Below are positions 9,880 to 20,571 of a stretch of 64,000 nt of DNA, in pieces; within the stretch, counting starts at the first letter, position 1, and every line of letters begins with the position of its first letter. The notes beneath the pieces were generated by a model that saw only the letters and a list, made by a program, of their open reading frames with translations, had not been told where the DNA came from and did not search any database. The DNA is taken from NCBI GenBank assembly GCA_035610365.1, contig CM069435.1, positions 66,151,389 to 66,215,388 on the forward strand. The letters run 5' to 3'. The position numbers were made by a program, and so were the translations under genes. Origin of the DNA: Aquatica leii. Lineage: Eukaryota; Arthropoda; Insecta; Coleoptera; Lampyridae.

Positions 9880-12445
9880 CATAGTCACATTCACAGGCAC
9901 AAAATGTGGCTCGCACGAGATCAAAATCACGGCTCAAATACAAATCCTTGAAAATTGCAGGATTATGTATTGTATGAGACTTTTTGCATTAATTGCAAGA
10001 CGAAGAATAAGCGATTAATGAAACACGACGAGCATCGTAACGTACATTTCTCTGAGCTTTACTAACTTTTAATCTGTCTTCAAATGTTTCTGAAAAATCT
10101 GCTCGATTTTTCAGAAATTAAGTAAAATCCTTTAAAGTTGGAAATTCGTTGTTAATTTTATGTTTTTCCCACTCACGTATACTTACATTATCCAGTTGCT
10201 TAATAATCATAAATATAACCAAAGTATCCCAATGTTGTATAGGTTGTTTTAAAGTTTCCAAGGCACGTAAATGCTTAGACACGGTGTCTATGATATTTCT
10301 AATTTTAGAAGCTGATTCCAGGTGGAATTTCAAAAAGTGCTTTTAGATGGTTATGAACTAACAACCTTGTATTGTTGAAACGCACATTTAAAAGATCCCA
10401 AGCCGATTTATAATTTTCTGATAAAAACTCTAATGCCTGTATTACTTTAGCAGCGTCACCTTCTAAAGAAGCTCTTAAAAAAATTGTGTGTGTCAGCTCC
10501 GACGCACGACTGGAGTTTACTCCTTAAGTTCGATAGTCTAACCAGACGCTAAAAGAGTTTATTTACCAACTTTAAGAAAATTGATGAAAAAATGTTTTTA
10601 TAAACATTTTTTTAAAATTATTATAATTAATTTTTTATTTAAAATATAATATTATCTTAATAATTAACAAAAATGGTTATAAAAGGATAATTATGTCACT
10701 AAATCTTTTACGTACAATAATAAATAGTACATGAAAATTATTTAAATAAGCTAAAAAATAACTTTTCGAAAAAAAATTTTATGAAAACATTATTATAATG
10801 AAAAAATATTGTCGATTTTTCTGATAATATTGTTACGAATTTTATTTATTATTAACTAATTTATTTAAACGATTAAAAATTATGTTTACTTATTCTAGAA
10901 ATATGTACACTTTTAAATTAACCGAACTAATTAAATTTAAATATCTAAGGATAAAAACTGACAGAAATTTATATAAAACAATAATATGCTATCACTTACG
11001 CGACGATAAGATAAAGTCACCAACTTGTTTGTTTACACTATATGTCACGTTCACTCGATTCGGTGTACTCTGTTATTTATTTAAAACTCTCGCACGTGCT
11101 ACTTATTTATCTTCAACTTGATAATCTTCTTAACACATTCGCATTCCAGCAATAACTGACCTACGATTTCTTTCTTACGTATTTATAGACATCGGCGAAT
11201 CTTTCTCGAGCGTTCCTCACTTTTCGCTATAACTTCTAGAAGATAGATAACAGCCTTCTAGAAGGTTCTTGCGTTTGTAAGTAATTTCTTGAACGTTTCA
11301 ATATTATCGAATTATTGACTAGAATTGTTAATATTTAAAAATTATTTATAAAATAAATCATAATAACCTGGAAGAATTTATAGACATCGACAAAAAAAAA
11401 TAATTTTTGGTTAGGTTAGAAATTTTCTATTTTATGTGGATGCGCTCGATAATTCATATTGGGTTAATTATCTAATTTTATGTGTTGTTCTCAAATATAT
11501 ATTTATATGAACTACATCGATAATTATTAAAATATTTAATAAATACAAATTGCACATGCTAATACATATAATACATGAATTATAACGTACTTTACAGCCA
11601 CGTGTTTGTTAGATGTTCCGGCAATATCATCTACACCTCTTTCTGCCATAGTTATTTAAAAATACTCTCAGTTCACTTTAGCGGAACACAATGATAAAGA
11701 TTAAAACTTCACAATAACAATATTAATTATTGATATTTATAATAAAAACAGCAATATAAGTATGTCAACACTAGAAAGTTGCGCGACATAGGATGCGCAC
11801 CAAAAACGTAACGAGGTCATTCATCGATAGATTTTACTGCTCAAATTTTTCTCATACCGGGCCCCTTATATATGCAAATCGATTCTTAAGGAGTAAACTC
11901 CAATAAACTCCAATAATAAAATTTTTGAATGTCACTAATATCTAAATTTAAATGAATAAGAGATTCAAAGGTATCTTTAAACTCAAGCCATACTTTATAA
12001 TTTCCATCAAATTTAAGCATAGCAATTGTCAGCAATTTTATTTGTTATAAAAAATTTACGTTTAAGTTTGGACTGTCAGATCTAGACTTAGTATTTTGAT
12101 TTAACAAGAGATTATCAGAAATACGATCATCATTAGAAGTTAAAGAATTTAATATTATCTTAGCAGTTGCTACGTTGGCCATATAAGAATCGGTAAATTC
12201 ATAACCATAATCGTAATGTTCACTAAGACTTGTTTCATCGCAGGTGTATTCAATTTTATTTTGAATTCCAGCAAACTCGTGTAGGTAATAATTCATTACA
12301 ATTATTAAAGCATATTTAAAATTCGTTTATTTTTTTATTTGTAATTGTTAGCTCGAAATTAAATGCATCTTGAACAGAAGTCAACCACTTTATGAAATTA
12401 GTTAATTTCTGTTTTATGCCACCGCGTTTACAAATTAATTTATTT
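9880..12445 (-). pseudogene. Bel/Pao retrotransposon gag relic, interrupted
   Basis: Read leftward from 12445, the gag starts with KRGGIKQKLTNFIKW. It continues through an open stretch at 12296-12045 and then TIAMLKFDGNYKVWLEFKD, typical of the DUF1759 capsid region of Bel/Pao elements. It breaks near 11914 and resumes at 10482 with LRASLEGDAAKVIQALEF. It continues through a long segment (10333-10118) ending IREWEKHKINNEFPTL, and reaches a zinc-knuckle-like CNxCKKSHTIH near 9985. The break is caused by an unrelated 1.4-kb insertion. Stops and frame changes show the copy is dead. Protease, RT and integrase are not visible, so it is a gag-only remnant. Confidence 0.72.
10483..11913. mobile_element. 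1.4-kb insertion in the gag relic, class unclear
   Basis: This block separates codons that are adjacent in Bel/Pao gag. Near its two ends are exact inverse words GGAGTTTACTCCTTAAG (10514-10530) and CTTAAGGAGTAAACTCC (11887-11903). Outside these the sequence can be read as TG...CA in either orientation, as LTRs are. On the minus strand, a TATA-like ATATATAAGG near 11870 is followed about 200 nt later by an ATG opening MAERGVDDIAGTSNKH, which then hits stops. It could be an LTR-element fragment or a non-autonomous DNA transposon; I cannot decide. Confidence 0.5.
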
Positions 12446-14865
12446 AACTCGGCGATTGAAAGAACGAAATTGTATAACAGTTGCTTTAAGAAATAAATTA
12501 CAAGGTAATTTTAAGAATTTAAAGTGTAGCGTAAATGTATTCCACAAACACAATATTTACAATCTTTGTTGATAAGCAATAAGCAAACATTTAAGCAATG
12601 TAAAATACAGTACTAAAACAATAGTAACATAAGAGATAGTAAAGGATTTGTGTACTTACGGATGTCAAACGAAAAGGCCACGTGTGTCAGCTAAATTCAA
12701 TAAGGCGATTGTAGAAGCTTGCGCCATTCAATCGATAACGCAACGAATTAGAAAATAACTATTCAAAATAGTGTAAATAATCCTTATTTTATGCTGAAGA
12801 AGTTCCATTCAGTAATGGTTTTGTTTATTAATAACATTGATTAGGTATATATACACGAAGTATACACATATAATCAATGTAAGTAATCACTGATTTAAAA
12901 GACCTTTTCAAAATTATATTCCAAATTTTCTTTAATGGTGGAATACAATGTAATGAAGCATTTAGTTTTATTATGTAATCGACTTTTTAAAAGGCGTGTC
13001 AAATCTAAATTTATGAGAAACGAAACATTTTTATTGAGATAAGGGGAGATAGCCACACTATAAAATACTGTCATAGAAGTTTGGTAAACAACCATAACCA
13101 GAAATGCATTTATTTATTACATGCAGTATGCATATATTGCTGATAAAAATCGCTTTGCAATCATGCTAAATCGTTTAATTCTTCTTTTCCATAAAAGATT
13201 GTGTAAAAAAGACTGTGTACTTTTCCTATTTTACAGTTAGTATTTATTATTTTTCATCGTTTCTTTAAAAAAATTGCCGTTCCTTTGAGGTATATTCTAC
13301 TGTTTCTATTTCTTCATTAGTCGGCAAATTGTTAACCTGATTAACACTAAATCACACTAAACATTAAACTATAAACGACAAATTCACAATCCGCTGTCAA
13401 AAATAATCATAAAAAATAACGATGAATAGTTTTACTACGATGTTGCTAAGAATGTCACTTACTCAACCAATAACGAACGAACGTACAACTTCAAGAATAT
13501 GCACTTTGCAAGTCGTGCGTTTCTCAACGTATACGCTTGTGAACGAGTGATTTCGAGAATAGGGCTCCTGGAGGTGTTTGCACAAGGTAGTATTACAGTC
13601 AACGGTAGTATTTAGTAAAAATGATTTTTTAAACATAATGTATATGATAGAACGTAATCTCACACCACTGTTAGACCGCGTATGGCTTAGGGAACTTAAG
13701 GTTAGGATTTAGTGAAATAAGAAGTCCCTTTAGACAAGAAGGCATAATTAGGAGCAATAAAGTGGCTCCCTTGCCACGGTGCATAGGTGAAGTTATTTAT
13801 AATCATCGATTATTACAAAACGCAAATTATATTTTTTTCTCTTCTATTTGACATTAGATGGTGCTGTCGCTAAATGAAAATAACAAAAAATATGGTACAA
13901 ATTAGCACATTAGTCGATATCGATATGACTTATACATCTATGCAAAAATGCCAAGTATTAATAAAAAATTTAATACATAACAACTAAGAATTTAAAATGA
14001 ATTATTTGTCACAAAGACTTACCGCGGTAGTTAGTTTACGATGTACATTTCGCTTGTAGATCATTAGCATTAGATAACATTATTATCGCCAACTCACAGA
14101 TTCTAAATTAAAGATAAAATGTTATTACCTACAACAAAGATAATAGAACGTGTCAAAAATTGCGTAGGCGGTATTGCAGTGTCACCTAACACCGACAATA
14201 TATGTATACCTTTCTTACGCAGAAAGTAATCTCGTTATCATACTCGTTATTAAAGAATTATCAAGATATCATTTATATGACGAAAATTGATTCATTCATT
14301 GATTCATTATTGCAAGAATTAAACTATAAACTTTTGTATAATCACAAACTAATATTCGCGTGTTAGGGAAAATCAAAATTAAATTTTAATTTACAACAGA
14401 AACATGAAAATTTATGAGAAATATTACGTATAGCTAATTGCGTAAATATAATAAATTATTTATAAATTAATGAATTATTTTCTTTAGTTTATCACATTTG
14501 GGATCGATTGATTAATCCATTATTTTAATTACCACTTTTATTTCAATCTTTGGTATCTGTACGGTATTTGGTTAATTTGCCTGTTTGCAGTTAGGGTCAG
14601 TATTTGCGTTCAGCTTCACAGCTTGTGCATATCGTGATAATTTCGAATCAAATACAGCGTCCGGGGTTGTTTAGTGTTTACTGTTTATTGTATGATTTGC
14701 TAAAAACTTTATTTGATAGTGTTACTTTTAATTTATTTGTGAAAAAAAACTAAAAAAAAACTGTATTTATTCTTCATTTTGTCTTTGGTAAGTATTGTAG
14801 AAATATTCATAACTGTATATCATTATTGTTAATTTATATTTATATAAATAACAATGAAAAAATGT
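12446..14865. other. AT-rich stretch without recognised gene
   Basis: No coding frame shows recognisable motifs and no repeat pair is obvious. Slightly GC-richer patches (13480-13780 and 14570-14680) carry no motif I know. Confidence 0.55.
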
Positions 14866-15530
14866 AATAGCGAAGGCTTCCACGACCGGAATCTATACTA
14901 AGATAAGAATGTCTTCCGGGTTTGGACCGTGTTGTTGTTGTTGTAACGAAGTTGCCAACGTTTTGCCCACTGTCGTAAGGGGTTTCATCAGGGCGTGAGA
15001 TAAATCGCAAAACTCAAACAAGCAACCGAAATCTAACTAAGAACTTCTCAAAAGTTAGGTTATCCACTTGTGAAACAAGCCGTAATCTAAACTCTTAAAA
15101 GGCAAGAAATAAGAAAACCATAACCTGAAAAAGCAAACGAAAATCTAACAAAGAACCACTACCGAGTTAAGTAATCAACTTGTGAACCAAGTCAGATTCT
15201 AAACTCCGTAGAAGTGACTTTAGAAGAAATAGTCTCCGTATATAAAGGAAAATGATCGTCACGGATGGTTAAGCTCTTCTGTGATTGGGTTACGGTTGAT
15301 AAGGAGCGTGTTTTCGATAAATGACTAATGACCGGGAACCAAAGAGGGGATAGCTAGAAACCATGATCGCGATTGAAACTATTGGGGTGTTTGATGATTT
15401 CTATGCTTTCTCGGAATTTTCTGTTGAAAAGGAATGGAGATTTGGCAATCAACGAAACATTATCAAAATCTATCTTGTGACCTGTAGTAGAGGCGTTTCA
15501 TTATGTCGTGAATTGTGATCTTGAGTCGAA
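14866..15530 (-). mobile_element. Penelope-like element copy B, 3' fragment
   Basis: The reverse complement of this interval matches 53230-53715. It reads from the coding tail after the GIY-YIG motif (15530-15380, matching the segment that includes TTGGGGTGTTTGATGATTTC) into the pseudo-LTR with its hammerhead-like motif and the tail ending GAAGCCTTCGCTATT at 14866. Copy B therefore has only the last part of the element, truncated at its 5' side as is common for these retroelements. Between the coding end and the pLTR it contains about 300 bp not found in copy A. Confidence 0.75.
14954..14994 (-). ncRNA. hammerhead-ribozyme-like motif, degenerate core
   Basis: On the minus strand the order is GCC, CTGATGA, a GC-rich stem II (AACCCC..GTGGGC), then AAAAC and GTTGGC. 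The intact core would have GAAAC; here it has AAAAC. Minimal hammerheads in Penelope-like pseudo-LTRs are published, and the short palindromic ACGT stem III seen here is the kind proposed to work as a dimer. Confidence 0.5.
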
Positions 15531-15830
15531 AATCGGAATTAATAAACTAAAAGTCAAAAATTTGACAAATCTATCTGAATTCCAAAAACGTTAGTCTATT
15601 TAAAAGGCACTCACGTCAATAAAAATTAAAAATAATCAGATATTTATTTATTAATTAAAAATTAATTTACTTATAATAATACCTAAAGACCTATTAACAA
15701 CAAATACAACGATAAAAGCAAAGAAGGTTAGAAAAAATGTACCGGCGAATGTTTGTAAGACGGATAATGACAATATTTTGACATATACAGACTACACCGC
15801 CACAGTTCACGAGATCCTGAAAGACGTCTA

Positions 15831-16047
15831 AAATGATGTTCGGCAACCGCAGACTTGGAAATATATTCCAATTATGGCTTGTTTCACAAGTGGATAACCT
15901 AAATTTTGAGAACTTCTTAGTTAGATTTCGGTTGCTTGTTTGAGTTTTTCGATTTATCTCACGCCCTGATGAAGCCCCTTACGAAAGTGGGCGACTCGTT
16001 GGCAACAACAACGACACGGTCCAAACCCGGAAGACATCATATCTTAG
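15831..16047 (+). mobile_element. Penelope-like fragments in inverted arrangement
   Basis: A short minus-oriented piece at 15831-15868 matches the coding tail of the element at 53240-53270. It is followed at 15877-16047 by a plus-oriented pseudo-LTR matching 53522-53700. The latter is the inverse of 14890-15075, so together with copy B it makes a head-to-head pair about 0.8 kb apart. The hammerhead-like block at 15963-16003 has a good stem II (GCCC-CTT-ACGA-AAG-GGGC) but GACTC in place of the GAAAC core, so it should be inactive. Confidence 0.7.
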
Positions 16048-16109
16048 TAATAAAAAAGTGTTTAAAAAAACGAATAAATAGATATTTATTTTCAATTATT
16101 CACTGCTCT

Positions 16110-17215
16110 GCTCTTGACGACTATCTGTAATCATGGACTAGTTTCTATAAATAAGTTACGGAAACGTAACAAAGCTTCCAGAAGCCAAGTATTAGCTCAT
16201 AAAAATAAAATTTTTGCAAATATTATTGTTAGAGATATTTTGAAAAATATAGTTGATTCTATTGGAAAATCAACACAGGATTTGATGGTCGATGACCATT
16301 TACCATCAACTTCTACATCAAATGTTATTAAAAACAGTATTGTTGACGATACAGTTCTTGACACAACGTCTATATTTAAGCAAAATATATCCAATAATGA
16401 TGCAGATTATGACTTTACATGGGGATCAGGAGCAGAATATGATTTTATAAGTTTTTGTTGAGTTAAAAATCAAATAAATGATATAATAGGTTAAAAAAAA
16501 TGTATTATATATATAAAAAGTGCAGCTTTGTTAACGATATAAAAGAAAAAACATATTTAGTTTGTTCTACGATAATGAATATATTTTAGAGTAGCAGCTC
16601 ACCAACTAGAAGTTGAATATGAAAAACCTGAATGTCACATTAAAGGATACCGTATCGTAGAGATTGTATGTATTGAATGTGGCTCTTCGATTACAAAGAG
16701 ACCACAATAAAAAGTGCACAACAGGGTTACTTCAATTTTGTGCAGAAAAAAGGAAAGGTCTTGTGAGCACTTTTATATATAAATGCAACATTTGCGATAA
16801 AGAAGAGTCTTTCGATTCAGAAGAACCGAAAAAAAATCTGTAGTAAATGCAGCTGTTGTTTGGGGAACTTTAGCTACAGGAAGTTCATACTCATATTTGA
16901 CAGAATTTTTAAGTGTTTTGAATATTCCTACAATGTCTGGAAATAGTTTTTTTTTGAAATTCAACGAAAATTAGGCTTCGTAAGATGCATTTTAAATATA
17001 CATGTATATAAAAATATAAACTCTGATATTTTAAGAATTTTAAAACATGTTTATGGTCGGTAATGGAGAATGCGGACAAAGAAGAATATAGGTTAACCAA
17101 AGAAAGAGGTGATATTGACGATGATGGAATCTAGATGGAGGGTGGTCAAAAAGAAGTTATGGTCATAGTTATAATGCTGCTTCTGGTGTTGTAAGTGTAA
17201 TAAATACATAATATA
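16110..17215 (+). pseudogene. Mutator-like transposase, N-terminal and middle part
   Basis: An open segment (16114-16461) is followed, in changing frames, by a cysteine pair (IVCIECGSS, near 16670) and by VNAAVVWGTLATGSSYSYL (16840-16900). Next come LNIPTMSGNSFF (near 16920), KERGDIDDDGI (near 17105) and GGWSKRSYGHSYNAASGVV (17140-17190). This order matches the Mutator-like transposase domain family found widely in animal genomes. At least four frameshifts or stops break it. The C-terminal part is missing here, but a matching tail lies at 23519-23740, beyond 1.3 kb of unassigned DNA and a complete hAT insertion. Confidence 0.7.
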
Positions 17216-18545
17216 AAAATTATTCGTCTTTAGTTTTACCTGATTGATCCATTTTCATCCATACAATTACATTTATATTATTTACCTGATTGGTGCATTT
17301 TCATGAAGTTCACTTGCCGTCAACTTGCTAAACGTGCCAAACGTGCGCCATTTTCGTTGTGCCTTAAAACCTCCATAATTTCTATAAAACTCAATTTATT
17401 CGGATATAAAGTGAATGTTTCAAATAACTGCTGTGTGTCGAAGACCTCTGCTATCTGCTGACATTCACCAGACGTATTCCTCTACGGATATTTGGACTTC
17501 GAAAGTACCACGTGTGCCGCATCGTTGCTTAACTGACGCCGGATTTGACGGGTACGTACTTACGCATTTGCTATACTTCAATATTATCTTTTCCCTTTTT
17601 TTTTCATCACTAATTTTGGATATTTGCCCTTAGCGTTTTCTACTTGGGTTGATCGACTTTCTGTCAATTTTCTACGTCATTTTTTTAATCGCTGTGGAGC
17701 CGCATCCATCAATCCGGGTTTCCATATCGATCAACGTCGAGCTGTCATCTTTATTTACATCGATTTATGGTAAACCAAAGAAATCCAATATCAACGTATT
17801 GTACTAGCTTAACTTACATTCCTTTCCCTTCAATACCATCAATTATTTATCTTTTAACTGTTAATTAACTTGCCCGTTGAAATTATTCATTTTAGTAAAT
17901 ACTCATTTTTCTTATTACAGTTAAAATTGTTGCTGAATTTGTAAATCACATTTACCATAACTCTTTGTTTGTTTATAATATATAACATAACTTACTCACT
18001 TAACTTCAGCATTCAAACTTGTCGGTACTCAGTAAGTAATTAACGTATTCATTATACGGACCAACTTATTGTCTATGGTTTCACTTATTACTTTTCCATC
18101 TAGCTCGCATCGCTTTGGTCAACGTTACTTGCGCAAGAGAACTACGACGAAGGATAATTATCAAGATAAGATTGTTTTTTTTTACTTAATTGCTTGCGCA
18201 CCTCGAGTAAATCGAATCCTGAATAATTTGCAACTATGACATAACTGACTCTGAACATTTTGTTTAATATTTTCAATAAGGTAAATTAGATTCAATCATC
18301 CTCATTATACGTCGTTCTTATTGTAATAATTGTTATATTACCATACACCCTCCGGGTACATATTTTATTTGTCCAGCTTATATTTATGTTACCATTCAGT
18401 TTGTTTTTTTATTATAATTTAATTAACCCTATTTTTGCGTATTTATTTCGTCGCTCATTTTAGTTGTTTCGTACTTGCGACTGAACGCTTTAACCAACCA
18501 AATACGTGGCGCCCATTCTCTTAACTATTCTTTACGCAATTATTG
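17216..18545. other. unassigned 1.3-kb block between transposase piece and hAT
   Basis: TTACCTGATTG occurs twice (17237 and 17281), each followed by a similar ATTTTCAT run. One 72-codon open frame (17415-17633) shows no known motif. It sits where the middle of the Mutator-like gene should be, so it may be an older insertion, but I find no ends for it. Confidence 0.4.
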
Positions 18546-19179
18546 CTTACCACCAGCGGCGTACCCACGGGGGTATGAAGGGGATAGATTCCCCCCAAAG
18601 ACAGAGCCATAAAAATTAGGAAAGTATGTATTAAAATATTAATCTACTTCTTTGTGACTTCTTATGCGTCGGTCTACGGCGTCGACTCTATTGTTATAAT
18701 GTAATAAGTAGGTTTTATTACTTTAGTATTTAAATGCACGTAAATTTATTTAAAAAAAGGAAGTATCTAGATAGATATACCAAATTACTAGTACATGAAA
18801 TGTATATATTTACGTATATACATTATTTCAATTAATCTAAAACTAAAATGATTATTTAAAATTAATTTTAAAGTTTTTACTCCTACACTTCAATTAAAAT
18901 ATATATAAAAATAAAAGTACAAATTGAAGTAAAAGAAACTAAAGTTGACAATGTTTTAAATATGCATTTAAATTTTAATAATACATATGACATAACAAGT
19001 GTAGAGTATTATTATTAATAAAATACACAGTAAGTAAATAAGTCAAAGAAAAATATAAATATGGCGTACGTGTAAAAAATAAAAACAAGTTTCTTATTGT
19101 AAAAGCCACCTGGGTTAAGAAGGAATCAAAGTTTTTATTTAGAATAAAAACTGCAAATCGGCATTCCCATACAAAGAAT

Positions 19180-19420
19180 GAGAAGTGGCCCATTACTGGG
19201 GGAGAACTGGCGTGCAGTAGTTAACCATCGGCCGAATATAGTAAACGTAGCTGACCAGGTCTGGCTAATACGGCAAATGATAACGCCATGCCAAGCGTGG
19301 CAATCAAGTATCAACAAAGCGCAGCAACTAAGTTTGAACCACGCGTGGTAACCAAGAATTGGCAAATCGTGGCAACCCAGAATTGGCAAATAGTAGCAAC
19401 TAAATATGAACCATCGATAT
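19180..19420. repeat. degenerate short repeats inside hAT-1
   Basis: The phrase GAATTGGCAAATCGTGGCAA occurs at about 19357, recurs about 24 nt later as GAATTGGCAAATAGTAGCAA, and has weaker relatives upstream (CCAAGCGTGGCAATCAAG). Such clusters are often transposase-binding subterminal repeats. They could mark one end of an element nested in hAT-1. Confidence 0.45.
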
Positions 19421-19553
19421 GGATCAATAATTCAATTGTGTCTTCAATAAATAGATTTGGAGAAATAATTCTGTTGAGTCCATTTGCGATACCTAAATAC
19501 TTGTAGACGCCATTTGACTGTTGAAGGCTTAAAATTGATTGATGTGCATGGTG

Positions 19554-19955
19554 TTATTTGGTTTTTAACAATGCCTGTGCTGTTTTCGGTAGCGTAGGAT
19601 GGCCTTCATCTCTTAACAGAATTAATAATACAGATATTACATTTATTTGAAGGCTATTTAAGTTTTTCAGTGCCCACTGACTGAGTATTTCTTGAAAATT
19701 TACATTTAAGTCAGTATTTTCATCAATAACACTTTCACTGTCTCTATCACTGTTTTCATCAATATGGTCATTGTTTATAATGTTATTGTAACTATTAAAG
19801 TCACTTTGCGTTTTTATATTACCACTGCTGCAGTTACTGATGTTTGTATTATTTATATTTAAAGATAAATTGTTTTTCTTTTGATTATTTACACTATTAT
19901 TACCACTTCTTTTAAATTCTCGAAATTTTTTTACGCGATGGTATGCTTTGGACAT
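19554..19955 (-). CDS. 133-aa hypothetical protein, possible N-terminus of a nested transposon gene
   Basis: An uninterrupted minus-strand frame opens MSKAYHRVKKFREFKRSG (basic), passes through a low-complexity Asn/Ser/Asp-rich middle, and ends LPKTAQALLKTK. A basic start, an acidic disordered middle and an LP..A..LLKT ending remind me of the first exon of several uncharacterised animal transposon proteins, but I cannot name the family. The last codons run up to a TAA, with no downstream exon recognised. It lies inside hAT-1, antisense to the hAT gene and about 600 bp upstream of its start. Confidence 0.35.
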   Translation of the reverse strand: MSKAYHRVKKFREFKRSGNNSVNNQKKNNLSLNINNTNISNCSSGNIKTQSDFNSYNNIINNDHIDENSDRDSESVIDENTDLNVNFQEILSQWALKNLNSLQINVISVLLILLRDEGHPTLPKTAQALLKTK

Positions 19956-20498
19956 TTTAAATTAAATTTTATTAATTATTTAGCTTTTAATAAAGTTGCA
20001 AAATTAAATAACATTAAATGCAACCTATAAAATCGATGCAAGACTGAAACCAATTTAATGAATTTCAGTATCGGCCGAGAAACGATTGTTGATTGTGTAC
20101 TATGATCAAAACTATCGAATGGTTGTTGATGGATAACCAGGATCGGGCCAAAATGAATAGTCCGATGCTTGGCCAAGTCAGACATCGGCCGATCTACGGG
20201 ACTTTTTTTTAGTAACGGCGACTTTGTACGGGTTACACCGACACCGATTATTATTATCGAAACCATACAGCTCTACATGCAACTTTGACTAAAAAACGCC
20301 GACTAAGAGTATTGCAATATTTCTCCTTTATATTTATTTAGGCACTGTTTAATTATAAACACGTACCCACGTTGTCAAATTGCGCGACGATTTATTCCAA
20401 AATACTTCACGTTTTGATAGTTTTTCTACGGTTTTTGAGTACCTACTATATTGTAGGTACTGAAGTATAGCCAGCTAGTAGTTGTGCGTTTTTTTCGC

Positions 20499-20508
20499 GT
20501 ATATATAC
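20499..20508 (+). promoter_or_regulatory. TATA-like element of hAT-1 gene
   Basis: CGTATATATAC lies about 65 nt upstream of the first ATG of the hAT transposase. This is a plausible position for a core promoter, though TATA-like strings are frequent in AT-rich DNA. Confidence 0.4.
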
Positions 20509-20571
20509 AAAAAGAGTGTTATGCATTGTGGTTGTGTTTCTATTGTTATATTTAATTTGCGTTAACAAAAT

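Noticed and set aside
17415-17633. 72-codon frame as a gene
   Set aside because: The hydrophobic end comes from a T-rich run; there is no recognisable motif and its position inside transposon debris gives no support.
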